64,000 nt of DNA from Gautieria morchelliformis. Taxonomy: Eukaryota > Basidiomycota > Agaricomycetes > Gomphales > Gomphaceae. The notes beneath the pieces were generated by a model, which was not told where the DNA came from, searched no databases, and saw only the letters and a list, made by a program, of their open reading frames with translations. The DNA lies in NCBI GenBank assembly GCA_015179125.1, contig WHVA01000211.1, forward strand, positions 62,001 to 126,000, in the 5' to 3' direction. The position numbers and the translations under genes were made by a program. This document shows positions 47,246 to 59,110 of this stretch, piece after piece; the first letter of the stretch is position 1, and the number at the start of each line of letters is the position of its first letter.

Positions 47246-47864
47246 TGTTACGACCGTTCATTTCCGATTTCCGACCCTCAGTTCCGCCACTCCTTCCGCC
47301 CCTCCAATAGTTCCGCACAACGTTCCGCCCCTCCGACATTTCCGACATTCCGCCCCTTGTACATTTCCCTTGTTCTTTCGACTCTATTACTCGGACCCAC
47401 TGGATCTACCTCACCATTCATCAAAACCATATATCCGGTCACCCTTGTAGTTCGTTGTCAGATATGTTTTCCCGACCCCTTGTTCTTTGCCATTGTTCTA
47501 CCTTACCCTGAACCCCCCTTGTAGTCCCATTGTTCCCAATAGGTTAGTTCCCACACATTGTACTCGACTTCCGCTTCCTCCGGAATTTACTTAGTACAAC
47601 ACCATTACTTGTTGCTCTGCGCTTTGTATAAAAACCCCCTCATGTATGTCTGTTATTCTGCAATCAGATAATCACCTTCGATACTTGATTTCCTTCGCTC
47701 CATCTCCTGTTCTTAGCACAGCGAGTCTAGCAAGATCTCAGTCTCTTTCTCAGCCTTCCGTCTTCCGCTTTCCGCCTCAGTTCCGACTCAAGTTCTGACC
47801 AAACCTCTGGTCCAGTACTTTCCGACTTCCGGCTCATTTCCGAAATACCTAGGACGATAGTTCA
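47246..47864 (+). repeat. 5' LTR of Gypsy element (TTCCG-rich family)
   Basis: Begins TGTTACGACCG and ends TAGTTCA (TG...CA), about 619 bp, with a TATA-like TTGTATAAAAACC near 47627. It is followed by TTGGGGGCGCAACC, a possible primer-binding site. A partial copy of its last 425 bp lies at 54457-54878. Confidence 0.7.
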
Positions 47865-50800
47865 TTGGGGGCGCAACCTATAAGTTGAAGCCGCTGTCCT
47901 TTCCAGTTCCGACTTAGTGGAAATCTCGATACGTAACAGTATTATCTGATTCCCACCCGATAACTATCACTATGCCTCCTCGTACCACAGCTACTTCAGC
48001 TCGAGCAGGAGCTGTCGAAGCTCTCTCTTATTTTGGCAGTCTTAGATCCGCAGCACCAAGGCACGCGGAACCCTCCAGCAGCTCTCGTGCCGACGATGAG
48101 CTTTCTGATGCTTTTCCGCAACGATTCGAAGAAGTTCCCGACGCTAATCCCGACGAAAATCCCGACTACGACGGGAATTCAACGAGTAGCAGCGGCGAAC
48201 AAACAGCAGCGTCATTCCGACGCCCAGCTCCACCACCACCACCTCCACCAGGACCACCTCCAGGCGGCCCTCCAGGCGGCCCTCATGGCGGCCCACCCGG
48301 CGGTCCCCCAGGCGGTCCTCCCGGCGGTCCTCCACCTCCAATTCCACCTCAGATTCCCGCCAACCCAGTTCCGCCCGCGCCAGTTCCGGATCTTGCACAA
48401 GCCATCGCCATGCTAGCCGGACAACTCCAGCGCCCGGCCCAAGCACCACCACGCCCCAAGACAAAGGTCCGCGAACCAGATCAGTTCGACGGTTCCGACC
48501 CCAAGAAGCTCCAGCCATTTCTGGTTCAGCTTCAACTCAATTTCCGTGATCGTCCCGACGCCTTTCCCGACGACGAACGAAAGGTCAATTATGCCCTTTC
48601 CTATCTCCGAGGCACGGCGCTCGACTATTTCGAACCCGCCCTCATGGATCCGTTCGCTCTCGTCGACTGGGCTGACGATTACCCCAATTTCATTTCCGAA
48701 CTCCGCAGCAACTTCGGACCATTTGACATGGAAGCCGATGCGGAAAATGAACTCGATAAGCTTCGCATGAAAGACACTCATAAGATAGCTAAATATATCG
48801 TCACGTTTCAGCAGCTCGCTCCTCGAGTCCAATGGGGAGAAGCCGCACTCCGACGCCAGTTTTACATGGGCTTGCCATCCCGCATCAAGGATGAAATTGC
48901 CCGCGTCGGAAAACCCGCCACCCTTACCGACCTCCGCAACCTCGCTCAATCCATCGATTCGCGCTACTGGGAAAGACACTCCGAGATCGCTCGCGAAACT
49001 TCCACCCAGAGCAAGAACGACAAGTCTTCCGACAAGAAGTCCGATAAAGACAAGAAGAAGACCAATTCCGGAAACACCAACTCCGGAAACAACAACAGCA
49101 ACAACAGTTCCGGATCCAACTCCGGCAACTGGAACAACAACAACACCCCTCGGAACAACCAGGCCTCTGGTTCTAACACCAACGCCCGGAAGAGTACCCC
49201 GGATCTTTCCGACAAACTTGGGAAGGACGGAAAACTAACCCCTGTAGAACGCCAGCGTCGCATGGACAACAACCTTTGCCTCTTCTGCGGCAAAGGAGGT
49301 CACGTCGCTCGCGACTGCACTCGCGCTTCCGCCTCCGCTGCTAAGGCCAAGGGCCGCGCAGCAAAGACGGAAGAGAAATCCGAAGCGGTTCCCGCTGCGG
49401 ATTCAAAAAAATAGTCAGCAGTCCTCTGGCCTCCGCACGAGCTGAGGGCTGTGTTGACCCCATTCGTGCGACAAACGAGGTTAAACTCAACGCATCCGCT
49501 CTTTCGTCCTCCGACTCTCTCTCTGTTCCGCTCACTTCCGACACAATTTCCGCACCCCCGTTTACAGCATTGGTCGACTCCGGTTCGACTCATTGTTTCC
49601 TCGATTCCGACTTTGTTTTGAAACATAAACTTCCGACCCGCAACATTCCGACTATTCCGCTCCGCCTTTTCGACGGGTCTTCCAACACGGGAATTTCCCA
49701 AGTTGTGGATCTGTCTATCCGTTTCGCTACTGGGGACAACCATGAAGTTACGTTTTACGTTACTCCGCTAGATGCTAGCTGTTCCGTTGTACTAGGACAC
49801 AATTGGCTCACCCGATATAATCCGTTGATTAACTGGGCATTGGGTCAAATACAGTTCCGTACCCCGGATCAACTTCCGTCTATTCCGACGTCGTCCGCAA
49901 AGATGGCTCAGGCCTCTTCTGCAACTCCGCTCGTGGATTCAGTTCCGCACTCCGGTCCCGCTTTAGCACCTCCGCCCCTCGAAGCCCCTCGAATTGCGCT
50001 CGTTTCCGCCACCGCTTTCCGCGTATTGCAACGGCAAGATGATACGACCGTCTTCCAGCTTCACCTCTCCGATTCGGCTTCAGTCAAGGCTCGTTCCGCC
50101 TCGACTTCCGCTCCGGTCGACATGAGCTCAGTTCCGGAAGAATATCGTGACTTCCCGGACGTGTTCAATAAGGCCAAAGCCGACAAACCTGCTGAACATC
50201 GACCTTACGACTTGAAGATAGATTTGGAAGAAGGAGCATCTCCGCCCCTTGGACCGATCTACTCTCTTTCGCAAAGTGAACTCCTAACTCTCCGAGAGTT
50301 CGTCGATGAACATCTCAACATGGGCTTTATCCGCCCTTCGCTGTCTCCGCACGGCGCTCCGGTCCTCTTCGTCAAGAAGAAGGATGGATCTCTCCGCCTC
50401 TGCGTCGATTTCCGCGGACTCAATGCCCTCACTAAAAAGGACAAATATCCGCTTCCGCGCATTTCCGATTTACTCGACACTCCCCGCAGGGCGAAGATCT
50501 ACACCAAAATTGACCTACGGCACGCTTATCACCTTGTCCGCATCCGGGAAGGTGACGAGTGGAAAACCACCTTCCGCACCCGCTACGGTGCCTTTGAGTG
50601 GACTGTCATGCCTTTTGGTCTAACCAACGCTCCCGCCGCTTTTCAGTGATTCATGAACGACGTATTTTCCGACCTCCTCGACGTATGCGTTCTAGTCTAC
50701 ATTGACGACATCCTCATCTATTCCGACTCACCGGAAAAACATCGGGAACATGTCCGCGAAGTACTCCGCCGCCTACGCAAACACCATCTCTACGCAAAAG

Positions 50801-51640
50801 CAGAGAAATGCGAATGGCATCGCGACACGGTTGAATACCTCGGCTACATCCTCTCTCCAACAGGTCTTACCATGGCAGAGGACAAAGTCAAGGCAATTCA
50901 AGAATGGCCGGAACCCCGACGTGTTAAGGATGTGCAGTCTTTCCTTGGCTTCGCCAACTTTTACCGGCGTTTCATTTATAATTTTTCCGACATTACTGTT
51001 CCGCTCACGCGTCTCACCAGGAAGGGTGCCCCATGGAATTTCACACCGGAATGCTGTTCCGCATTTGAAGCTCTCAAATCGGCCTTCACCACGGCTCCCA
51101 TACTCGGTTTCTGGATTCCTGATGCCCAACTTGTACTCGAAACCGACGCTTCTGACTACGCGCTAGCCGCCATTCTTTCCATCATTTCACCCGACGACGG
51201 AGAAATTCATCCGATCGCCTTTCATTCCCGCACCTTTTCCGCCCCGGAACTCAACTACGACGTCCACGATAAGGAACTACTTGCGATTTTCGAAGCCTTC
51301 AAAATCTGGAGACATTACCTCGAAGGTCCAACTTATCCGATCGACGTTGTAACGGATCATAAGAACCTTGAGTATTTTGCAACCACTAAGATTTTGACTC
51401 GCCGTCAAGTCCGCTGGTCTGAATACCTCTCACAGTTCAACATGGTGATCCGTTTCCGCCCCGGAAAGCTCGGAGCAAAACCCGACGCGCTCACTAGACG
51501 TTGGGACGTCTACCCAAAAGAGGGAAGTAGCGACTATGCCAGCGTTAATCCGCAAAATTTCCGCCCAGTATTCTCCACTGAGCAACTGACAACTAATGCA
51601 ACAAAAGCGACATTGGGAAGCGAAGGCGAGGTTAGATCTA
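47865..51640 (+). mobile_element. Ty3/Gypsy element: gag, protease, RT, RNase H; 3' part missing
   Basis: Fossil with a leader after its LTR, then Gag (47972-49414, about 480 residues) with a Pro/Gly-rich N-terminal part, a capsid-like region (FLVQLQLNFRDRPDAF) and a zinc knuckle (CLFCGKGGHVARDC). Pol follows with protease (about 49560-49830; [12 protein letters not shown]), reverse transcriptase (about 50210-50790) and RNase H (about 51120-51520; ETDASDYALAAIL). Integrase and the 3' LTR are lacking, because the element stops where a minus-strand gag begins. Few breaks interrupt what remains, so it is fairly young. TTCCG-type words are strikingly common in it. Confidence 0.85.
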
Positions 51641-53200
51641 CATTAAGGGAATCTTTGGACAATGAATGAGAAGCGGCACTGAGTCTGAGCACACGGGTGA
51701 GGTTACCGCAATCCTCGGATTGTGTGGTTCCGAGGTTGCTACCTACTTTTTCACCTCCGTAATGGAGGCTGAAGTCCCCTCGTTAGGGGTCTTCGCTGCC
51801 CGACCTTTAGAACCGCTACCATTGGTAGACTTGTTCTTTGGGCAGTCCTTGATGATGTGGCCCTTGGTGCCGCAAAGCAGACAAAGGCCCTGGTCGACCC
51901 GATGTTGGCGTTCCTCGGGAAGTAGTTTGCCATCCTTCCCGAGCTTGCTCGATATGTCGGGCTGACTCTTGTTGTTCGAAGAGTTGTTGTTGGGACCCTT
52001 GCCGTTGTTGTTAGTCTTGTTGCGGTTCTTATTGTTATTGGAACCGCTGGAAGACTGGTTGTTGTTAGTGGCATTGCTGCTGGACTGATTAGCAGCGCGT
52101 GCAGGCTGGGAGCTACGACCATTGATCATGGTGTCATATTCCTTACGCTCCCAGTAATGGCTGTCGCATTCCAGCGCGAAGTTCCTAAGCTCGGCGAGGC
52201 TGCGGAATCGAGGGAAGTGAAGTAAGTCGTCCTTGATTCATTTGGCCAAGCCCTTGTAGGCGAAGTGTCGGAGGGCCGCATCGTTCCACTGAGTCCTAGT
52301 CGAAGCTCGGGCAAAGTCGATAAAGAATTGCGTGGCCTTGTGGTGCTCTTTCATAACGATCTTCTCGAGGTCAATCTCGGCTTGGGCAGCGTTGTCGTAT
52401 GGGCCGAAGTTGAGCTCGAGGTTGGCCTTGAAGCTGTCCCAGTCCTCGAGCCAATCTGGCTCGGGTTGGACTTCGCCGAGGATCGCCAACTCGAAATACT
52501 GTAGAGCTGAGACGGACAGGTAAGAAATAGCATACTGCACCTTCGAGGCCCAGTCTTGAACGCTGTGGGACGATCTCGGAAGTTGAGTACACATTGAAGG
52601 AAGAAGGTGTGAAGCTTGGCCTGGTCAGTACGCTCATAACTATGCGGTTCCTTGACCTTGGCTCGTGCTTCGGACTCGCGAGGTTTCGCGAGCTTGATGA
52701 ACACTCGACGCATAAGCTCGTTGTCCTCGAGGTCACTGAGGTCCTCGGGTGGCAGGTTGCGGAGGTCCCGATGATTGTCAGAACCTCCAGGGCCATCACC
52801 TGGATCACATGAAGGGTCACTGGGGTTAGCCCTACATTTGCCTTTGTTACTAGGCTCGGCGGGGTCTGCGAGGGGTATCCCCAGGGACGGTGGTGAATCG
52901 TCGGGGGCTTCCGAGAAACGTCGTTGTTCTGATATACCCCGAAGGGTATGGGAACGAGTCATCATGGACATAGTGAAAAAAAGGGATACGTAGGGTGTAA
53001 GCAGTCTGAAAATACTGTTACGATACGATCCGTCGTAAGGTTGACCGAGGTCGGGGGCAAAACCCGAGGTAAGGTCCGAGGTTGCGGGAGGTTTGGGTGG
53101 GGAAGTCGGAGAGGGACTAGGCTTCAGCTTATGTGCTGCACCGACCCTACGCACGAGTCCCAACTTCGGAGGCAAACAAATAAGAGGCGAGGTTTGGCTT
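51641..53200 (-). mobile_element. 5' part (gag) of another Gypsy element, minus strand
   Basis: Fossil gag region with a capsid-like part, an Asn/Ser-rich linker and a zinc knuckle (CLLCGTKGHIIKDC at about 51840-51880). It has a few breaks. Only the start of pol seems to follow before the junction with the plus-strand element at about 51.64 kb. Words such as CTCGCC/GGCGAGG in it recall the chromovirus at 42.6-46.2 kb, so it may belong to that family. Confidence 0.7.
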
Positions 53201-53266
53201 AAGAGGCGAGGCTTAGAAACTAACTAGGGATCAAAGTTATCGATAGTTGATTTTCAGACTGAGGAG
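53201..53266. other. Leader-like spacer of the minus-strand gag element
   Basis: Short stretch between the gag region and the minisatellite block, containing repeated GAGGCGAGG words. It is probably untranslated leader. Confidence 0.3.
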
Positions 53267-53470
53267 TAGGAGCGTACCTGGTAGCGTACCTGGTAGTGTA
53301 CGTGGTAGCGTTGGTAGCATACATGGTAGCCCACGTGGGAGTGTACATGGTAGCGTACATGGTAGCGTACATGGTAGCGTACATGGTAGCGTACGTGGTA
53401 GTGGATGTGGTAGCGTACCTGGTAGAGGACCTGGTAGTGTACCTGGTTGTGTACCTGGTAGTGTACGAGT
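53267..53470 (+). repeat. 12-bp minisatellite, block 2 (GGTAG orientation)
   Basis: About 16 degenerate 12-bp units such as GGTAGCGTACAT, in the same orientation as block 1. Confidence 0.85.
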
Positions 53471-53760
53471 GTAAGAACCCAGCCTTTGGCCGGTAACTTA
53501 CCAGTATAACTTTCTTCCGAGCCCGAGCCTTGTGATACTCATGCCCGAGTACATATGATTCTTATCCTGCGCCCGAGCCCAAGCTAGAGCTCATATCCGA
53601 CCTTGATCCCATGCCCGTATTCCCTTAGTTACTGATTCCGCTCCATCACGCATCATTCATATATTACCTCGCCCTGACCTCACTCCCCTGACATCGCCCT
53701 GACCTCCACTAATATGTTCACCCCTGACTCGTACCCTCGCTCGTATATAAACCCCCCTGT
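53471..53760. other. LTR-like spacer between minisatellite blocks
   Basis: Begins TGTAAGAACCC right after block 2 and contains the TATA-like CGTATATAAACCC just before block 3. The composition and boxes suggest part of an LTR, but no second copy was found in the window to prove it. Confidence 0.35.
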
Positions 53761-54453
53761 ATGCATACCAGGTACGCTACCAGGTACGCTACCACATACG
53801 CTACCACGTATGTTACCACGTATGCTACCACGTACACTACCAGATACACTACCAGGTATGCTACCATGTACACTACCATGTACCCTACCAGGTACGCCAC
53901 CACGTGCACTACAAGGTACGCTACCACGTATGCTACCATCTACACTACCACGTGTGCTACCAGGTGCACTACCAAGTACGCTACCATGTGCACTACCACG
54001 TGCGCTACCACATCCACTACCACATACGCTACCATGTACACTACCATGTACACTACCACGTGGGCTACCACGTACGCTACCACCGCTACCACCGCTACCA
54101 TGTGTGCTACCACGTACTCTACCAGGTACGCTACCACATCCACTACCACATATGCTACCATGTACACTACCATGTACACTACCACAGGGGCTACCACATA
54201 CACTACCACCGCTACCACTGCTACCACGTACACTACCAGGTACGCTACCATGTACGCTACCAGGTACGCTACCACGTGCGCTACCACGTGCGCTACCACG
54301 TATGCTACCATGTACACTACCACCGCTACCACGTACACTACCAAGTACGCTACCAGGTAAGCTACCAGGTACGCTACCACGTGGGCTACCATGTACGCTA
54401 CCACGTACACTACCACATGGGCTACCATGTATGCTACCACCGCTACCACGTAC
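53761..54453 (-). repeat. 12-bp minisatellite, block 3 (CTACC orientation, longest)
   Basis: About 55-58 degenerate units of CTACCACGTACG-like sequence, inverted relative to blocks 1 and 2. Frames are open for 170-275 codons in most of the six frames, encoding artificial-looking repeats such as TLPRTLPCTLP or VRGSVHGS. I treat these as repeat artefacts, not genes. Confidence 0.9.
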
Positions 54454-54456
54454 GCT

Positions 54457-54878
54457 CACCCTTGTAGTTCGTTGTCAGATATGTTTTCCGACCCCTTGTT
54501 CTTTTGCCATTGTTTTACCTTACCCTGAACCCCCCTTGTAGTCCCATTGTTCCCAATTAGTTAGTTCCCACGTATGTCTACCCGACTTCCGCTCCCCCCA
54601 GAATGTGCTTAGTACCATACCATTACCTGTTGCTTCTGCTCTTTGTATAAAACCCTCTCATGTATGTCTCCATTTCTGCAATCAGATAATCACCTTCGAT
54701 ACTTGATTTCCTTCGCTCCATCTCCTGTTCTTAGCACAGCGAGTCTAGCAAGACCTTCGTCTCTCCGTCTTCCGTCTTCTGCCTTCCGCCTCAGTTCCGG
54801 CTCAAGTTTCGAACAACTCTTAGTTCAGCACCTTCAGGTTTCCGACCCATTTCCGAAATACTGAGGCCAATAGTTTCA
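54457..54878 (+). repeat. Partial LTR copy (same family as 47246-47864)
   Basis: It matches the last 425 bp of the LTR at 47246-47864, including TTGTATAAAACC and the end CATTGGGGG-GCAACC. The first 190 bp are absent, with minisatellite in their place. Scattered differences show that the two copies are not recent twins. Confidence 0.8.
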
Positions 54879-56640
54879 TTGGGGGTGCAACCTATAAGTT
54901 GAAGCCGCTGTCCTTTCCAGTTCTGACTTCACGGAAATCTCAATACATAACAGAGATCAGGAGAAGGGACATGCATTCTTCAACACATGCAGCATCTACT
55001 TTGCAGTTGTCGGAGACCTCTTTCCGAACAACCAGGCTCAGATTCACTGGGCATTGTCCTTTTTCAAGTCGGACCGCGCAGCCCGTTTTTGCAAACAAGG
55101 TGATCCGACATGAAGCGAAGGGAAAGGGGAACTACTTCCAGGACTGGGACGCCTTTGAGAAAACATTTTCCGACCAGTTCTGCCCGAAAAATGAGCAGCT
55201 CACAGCCCTTATGAAGCTCGAGGGGACCAGCTGGTACCAGCCCAAGGATCTGGTCGATGACTACATCGATCACTTCCAGGAGCTCATTGAGCTGGCGGAG
55301 TATGACGACGACAAGACGATTGTCATCAAATTCCAACGAGGACTTGATCCGACACTCCAGAACCAAGTCGCGCTGCTTGGGGATGGAGCTCCAGATTTCG
55401 ATGACCCGGAAGGGTGGTACCAAGCTGTGCAGAGGGTGTCCCGAAACAGGGAAGCAAATGAGGCCTTCGTGGAGACAACCCGGAACATGACATGCAGTTC
55501 CGCTCATCCTACTCCATTTGTGCCAAAACCTGGAAGTGCATTCATTCCCACATGGAAAATATTTCTGACGGTTGCTCCGCCTGCTCCTATTAGGAACCCT
55601 ATCCCCCCTCCCTCAAAGAGTGGCCCCGCCCCGATGGATGTTGACTGCATGCGCGGACAAGGCAATGGAACTATCACCTGCTTCCGATGCCAACAGCCAG
55701 GCCACTATGCCTGCGAGTGCCCCCAAGCCTTATACATCCGGCTTATGACCACAGAGGAGAAACTCGAGCTCCTTCAAGAGTTCCTCGCACTCGCAGACAT
55801 AAGCAGAGTGCCCACTGCGGAAGAATTTTCCGAAAATGCCAAACATGGTGCATAGGAAGCGGAAGATGCGTCGGATTTGTGACGTGCAGCGGGTGAGATG
55901 TGTGCCCCTGATACCTGTACATAACCGGTTTTCCTGCCTTGAAGTAGAGAATGAAAAGCCCTCACTCCCCTCACTTCGTACAGACCCACCGGATAAAGTC
56001 ACACAAAAACCGAATCCAACACCCCGTCCATCTCACATCCACCCTTGGGATAGACGCCTCCCAAAGCGCTATGTTGTTGCTGCCACCCCTGGCACCAAGT
56101 CACTAGTCATTAAGGTGGATATCCAGACGACAGATATGGCGGAAGTCAAATCCAGACCCGCCCTTGTCGATTGTGGGGCCACTGGTCAGTTTATGGACCG
56201 AGACTATGTGGCATGGAACCGACTGACCATGCGGAAGTTGCAATGTGCGATCCCAGTGTTCAATGTGGATGGAAGCCCCAATGAGGCAGGGTCCATCACG
56301 GAGATAGTAGACACAATTCTCCGTTATGATGGGCACACCGAATGCACTTCCTTTGCACATCATCCTCGGGTTTACCTGGCTGCAGGAGCACAACCCGGAG
56401 ATCAACTGGCACACTCAGAAGGTGCTGATGAGTCAATGCCCAGCCAAGTGTCACCTGTGTCGGTCGGAAGTTCGGAGGGAGCGCCAGGAGCAGCGGAATA
56501 CCAAGCGACTCATACAGACATGTCATTCTGGCCCCAATCCACTACTTGCTGAAGAGGATTTGGAAGCGGAATTTGAACCAGCTCCCACTTCCCGTTCTGA
56601 TTCCGACTCCGACATCATCTGACTCAGTCCAGAAGATGCT
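54879..56640 (+). mobile_element. Gypsy gag and protease region, 5' part only
   Basis: Fossil. The leader matches that of the element at 47.9 kb until about 54952. It then passes into a different Gag (about 54960-55860) with a capsid-like region (DWDAFEKTFSDQFCP, YIDHFQELIELAEYDDD) and a zinc knuckle (CFRCQQPGHYACEC). A protease-like part follows (about 56080-56400; ALVDCGATGQFMD). The last segment (LIQTCHSGPNPLLAEEDLEA) closely resembles the segment at the window's right edge on the minus strand, so gag belongs to that family. Few breaks; most of pol is absent. Confidence 0.75.
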
Positions 56641-57000
56641 CAACTTCTACAAGCTTGCATCCATGCTTCAGCACAACAATTCGGCTTTGCATCACTGAGC
56701 ATATCTTGCTTTGCCAAAGTGAATCAAAGATGAAATGGTGCATTTGACAAACCCCGAACCCTTGATGACCTCCAAGATCTCATCCAGAAAATCAACCAAA
56801 GGTATTGGGAACATCATAGTGAAGTCTCACGAGGCCCATACTGCACCCAAACCCAAGGCCAAAAATGATAGGTGCAACCAAAGCCGAGCCCCCCAGAACA
56901 ATGACCGACATCAAGGTCAAAGTTCTGGTAATTCCAACGCCAATGCCAGTGATAACAACCAAGGCAAAGGCAAGGATAAGTGAACACAGCAAATGCCTGA
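56641..57000 (+). mobile_element. Old Gypsy gag remnant, first part
   Basis: A decayed gag end resembling that of the 47.9-kb element (KINQRYWEHHSEVSR) followed by an Asn/Gln/Lys-rich linker (NSNANASDNNQGKGKD). The zinc-knuckle part that should follow lies 2 kb away at about 58975-59110. Confidence 0.55.
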
Positions 57001-58970
57001 ATGGCTTGTGCAATGAGGTGTGTACTTCAGCGAGCAATGTCAAGCTAATAAATGTTTATAAGGTAAGGGGGCTACTCAAAAGGAGCTTGCCCTGTCTACA
57101 GTCGAAGCGAAATAGCCTGTGATACTCAACGATGTAACGTACAAGGTCTCACCGAAAGGTTGTCTAGTAGTAACAATCCTTTTGCCAGCAAAGGTGCTCC
57201 TTCGGAGCCAGCACCAACAATGGTTTGAAGACAAAAGTAGTGAAGGTGAAATATGGAAACTCACCAGTGGTGCTCAAGACCTCCTCTGGTCTAAGATAGT
57301 AGTCTATGGAAGAGGGCCTAAGGCAATAGTCACAGTGAGGTCAAGTTTTGCACAAGATAGACGTATGATAATTGAACTGCAGAATGTACATGCGAATGTA
57401 AACTACTTATACCAAATGCTCATATGATATCAGCAAATAGAAAAGAGGCCATTGTGAGTCATGGTTGGATAGGGGTGCGCAGTCAGGATACAAATAGATG
57501 AAACACATATTCAATAGAAGAAAGGGGGAGTGCGAACATGAAACAATGGGGGAGAGAGGACAAAGGTACGTATGTAAGAAAACATGCCTTCAGACCTGCA
57601 TACATCTTACCCTGCATGAACTCTTGGTCTGTTGGGTCGATCTCACTGATCTATGAGTAGGATGTCCCACGAATGTATCCTGGCCATAGGAACACCCAAA
57701 GGGGGTTGAATTGGGGAGGTGATGGGGCCAGTGATGAACCATAATTTTAGATTAAAATATTAAGTGATGCCTTTAGCAAACGAATTCTATTGCTTAGCGG
57801 TTGGGACCGCTATGTTCATCCCTCCCCTGTGTGCTGACTAATCCCCTTGAGACGCGTCCGGCACTGATGGATGGGAGTCACGTGACTGTGTCGACAAGAA
57901 AGTGGTGTCGATCTGAGGAATAACTAAGTCGAAAGGGTTCACTTTTGAGGTAGTCTAGAGTAAACAGTAATAGTGAACTCTCAACGAAGAATTGGAGTAA
58001 ACTATCAAGAGCTAAGTTCTGTAGCTATCAAACAAGACTACAGTGACTTCGGGGGTGAAACAGTTGATTCTGCATGATTTTATTCATACATTCATAGTAG
58101 CTACTTATACTATATTAATGGTAACTACTGGTGTTCGAGATAGTGAGTCAATGGGTCGAAAAACTACTTGTAACTAGAGGGGTGACTAATTATAGTCATA
58201 AAATCATGGGGTGATGGGGATAGTGTTAGGGTTGTTAAACTTTGGAATAGAGTCTTGTACCTATTATACAAAGCCCCTGTCTACATAGTGTCAAGATAGT
58301 AGTCAGCTGGTCGTGTCATGGAGTCCAATAGAAAATAGAGATTAAATCTGTCCTGCCTAGCATAAATGCTAGGCTTGGTGATGGGGCCGCTGTCTCTGTG
58401 CCTCTTCTGTGGGGCAGCTAATTGAGTACATGTATTATGGATGACATTCTGAAGTCACTCCACAATGTCCGGTGCTCCTGCGCAGTCTGCATTCCTCTGT
58501 GGCGTTTGGTGCCCGCACCTCCTCGGTGCCTGTGGCCTGGCACCTGTCAAAGTCATGGCCAATGCCATCAGTCAATAGGCACACTGTCTCTGATCGGCCG
58601 CACGTGGTTGATGCCCATATCCCTGTATCTTATTTAATCTGTAGATAAGATAGCTATTTGTGATGTCGTGTATCTGTCATCTGTGTCGACGTCCATCGTA
58701 AGTGTCATTCCTATTCCTTTTTAGTCATTTTCTTTCTTTTCTTTTATTAGCTTCTTTGTACATAGATGACTTGGAATAAAATAATTGCATCTATCATAAC
58801 ACATCACACCGGTTAGAGGATGTTGATCGTGTTTGATGGCATGACTACTGGTGAATGATGCAAGTAGTGAATGGTTCATTCGGTGAATTCGGCGAAGGGT
58901 GAATGGATCAAACATAGAGATGGAAGGATGGAAGGGAACATAGGGGTAACTGGATACAAGAATAAATGAG
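57001..58970. mobile_element. Insertion splitting the old gag; unidentified, LTR-like pieces
   Basis: About 1.95 kb with no supported gene. TGATGGGGCC occurs at about 57719 and again at about 58380. The second copy starts a stretch running to about 58800, with AATAAAATAATTGC near its end and TATCATAACACATCA after it, which looks like a solo LTR. A piece at about 57340-57460 resembles 59530-59640. Its identity (LTR type or other) is unsure. Confidence 0.35.
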
Positions 58971-59110
58971 TCATGACAAACCCATCTGAGGGCCAGGATA
59001 AAACCGAATATGCTAACAGGCTCAGTAAGGATGGCAAATGCATGCCCAAGGAATGCCAGTGTCGCATGGATAACAACATCTGCATAGTCTGTGTGCAGAG
59101 TGGCCACCTG
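58971..59110 (+). mobile_element. Old Gypsy gag remnant, zinc-knuckle part
   Basis: It encodes RLSKDGKCMPKECQCRMDNN and a decayed CCHC knuckle, matching the segment LGKDGKLTPVERQRRMDNN of the Gag at 47.9 kb. It continues the remnant at 56641-57000 across the insertion. Confidence 0.6.

Noticed and set aside
47075-47524. Plus-strand frame rich in Val-Ala-Tyr repeats
   Set aside because: Another product of the 12-bp minisatellite running into the LTR.
48144-48979. Minus-strand frames opposite gag
   Set aside because: They mirror the Gag reading frame and its repetitive Pro/Gly coding part; no family features.
53680-54541. Overlapping long open frames on both strands (up to 275 codons) with Gly-Ser or Leu-Pro-Thr repeats
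   Set aside because: They come from the 12-bp minisatellite, whose period keeps all frames open; the peptides are mere repeats.
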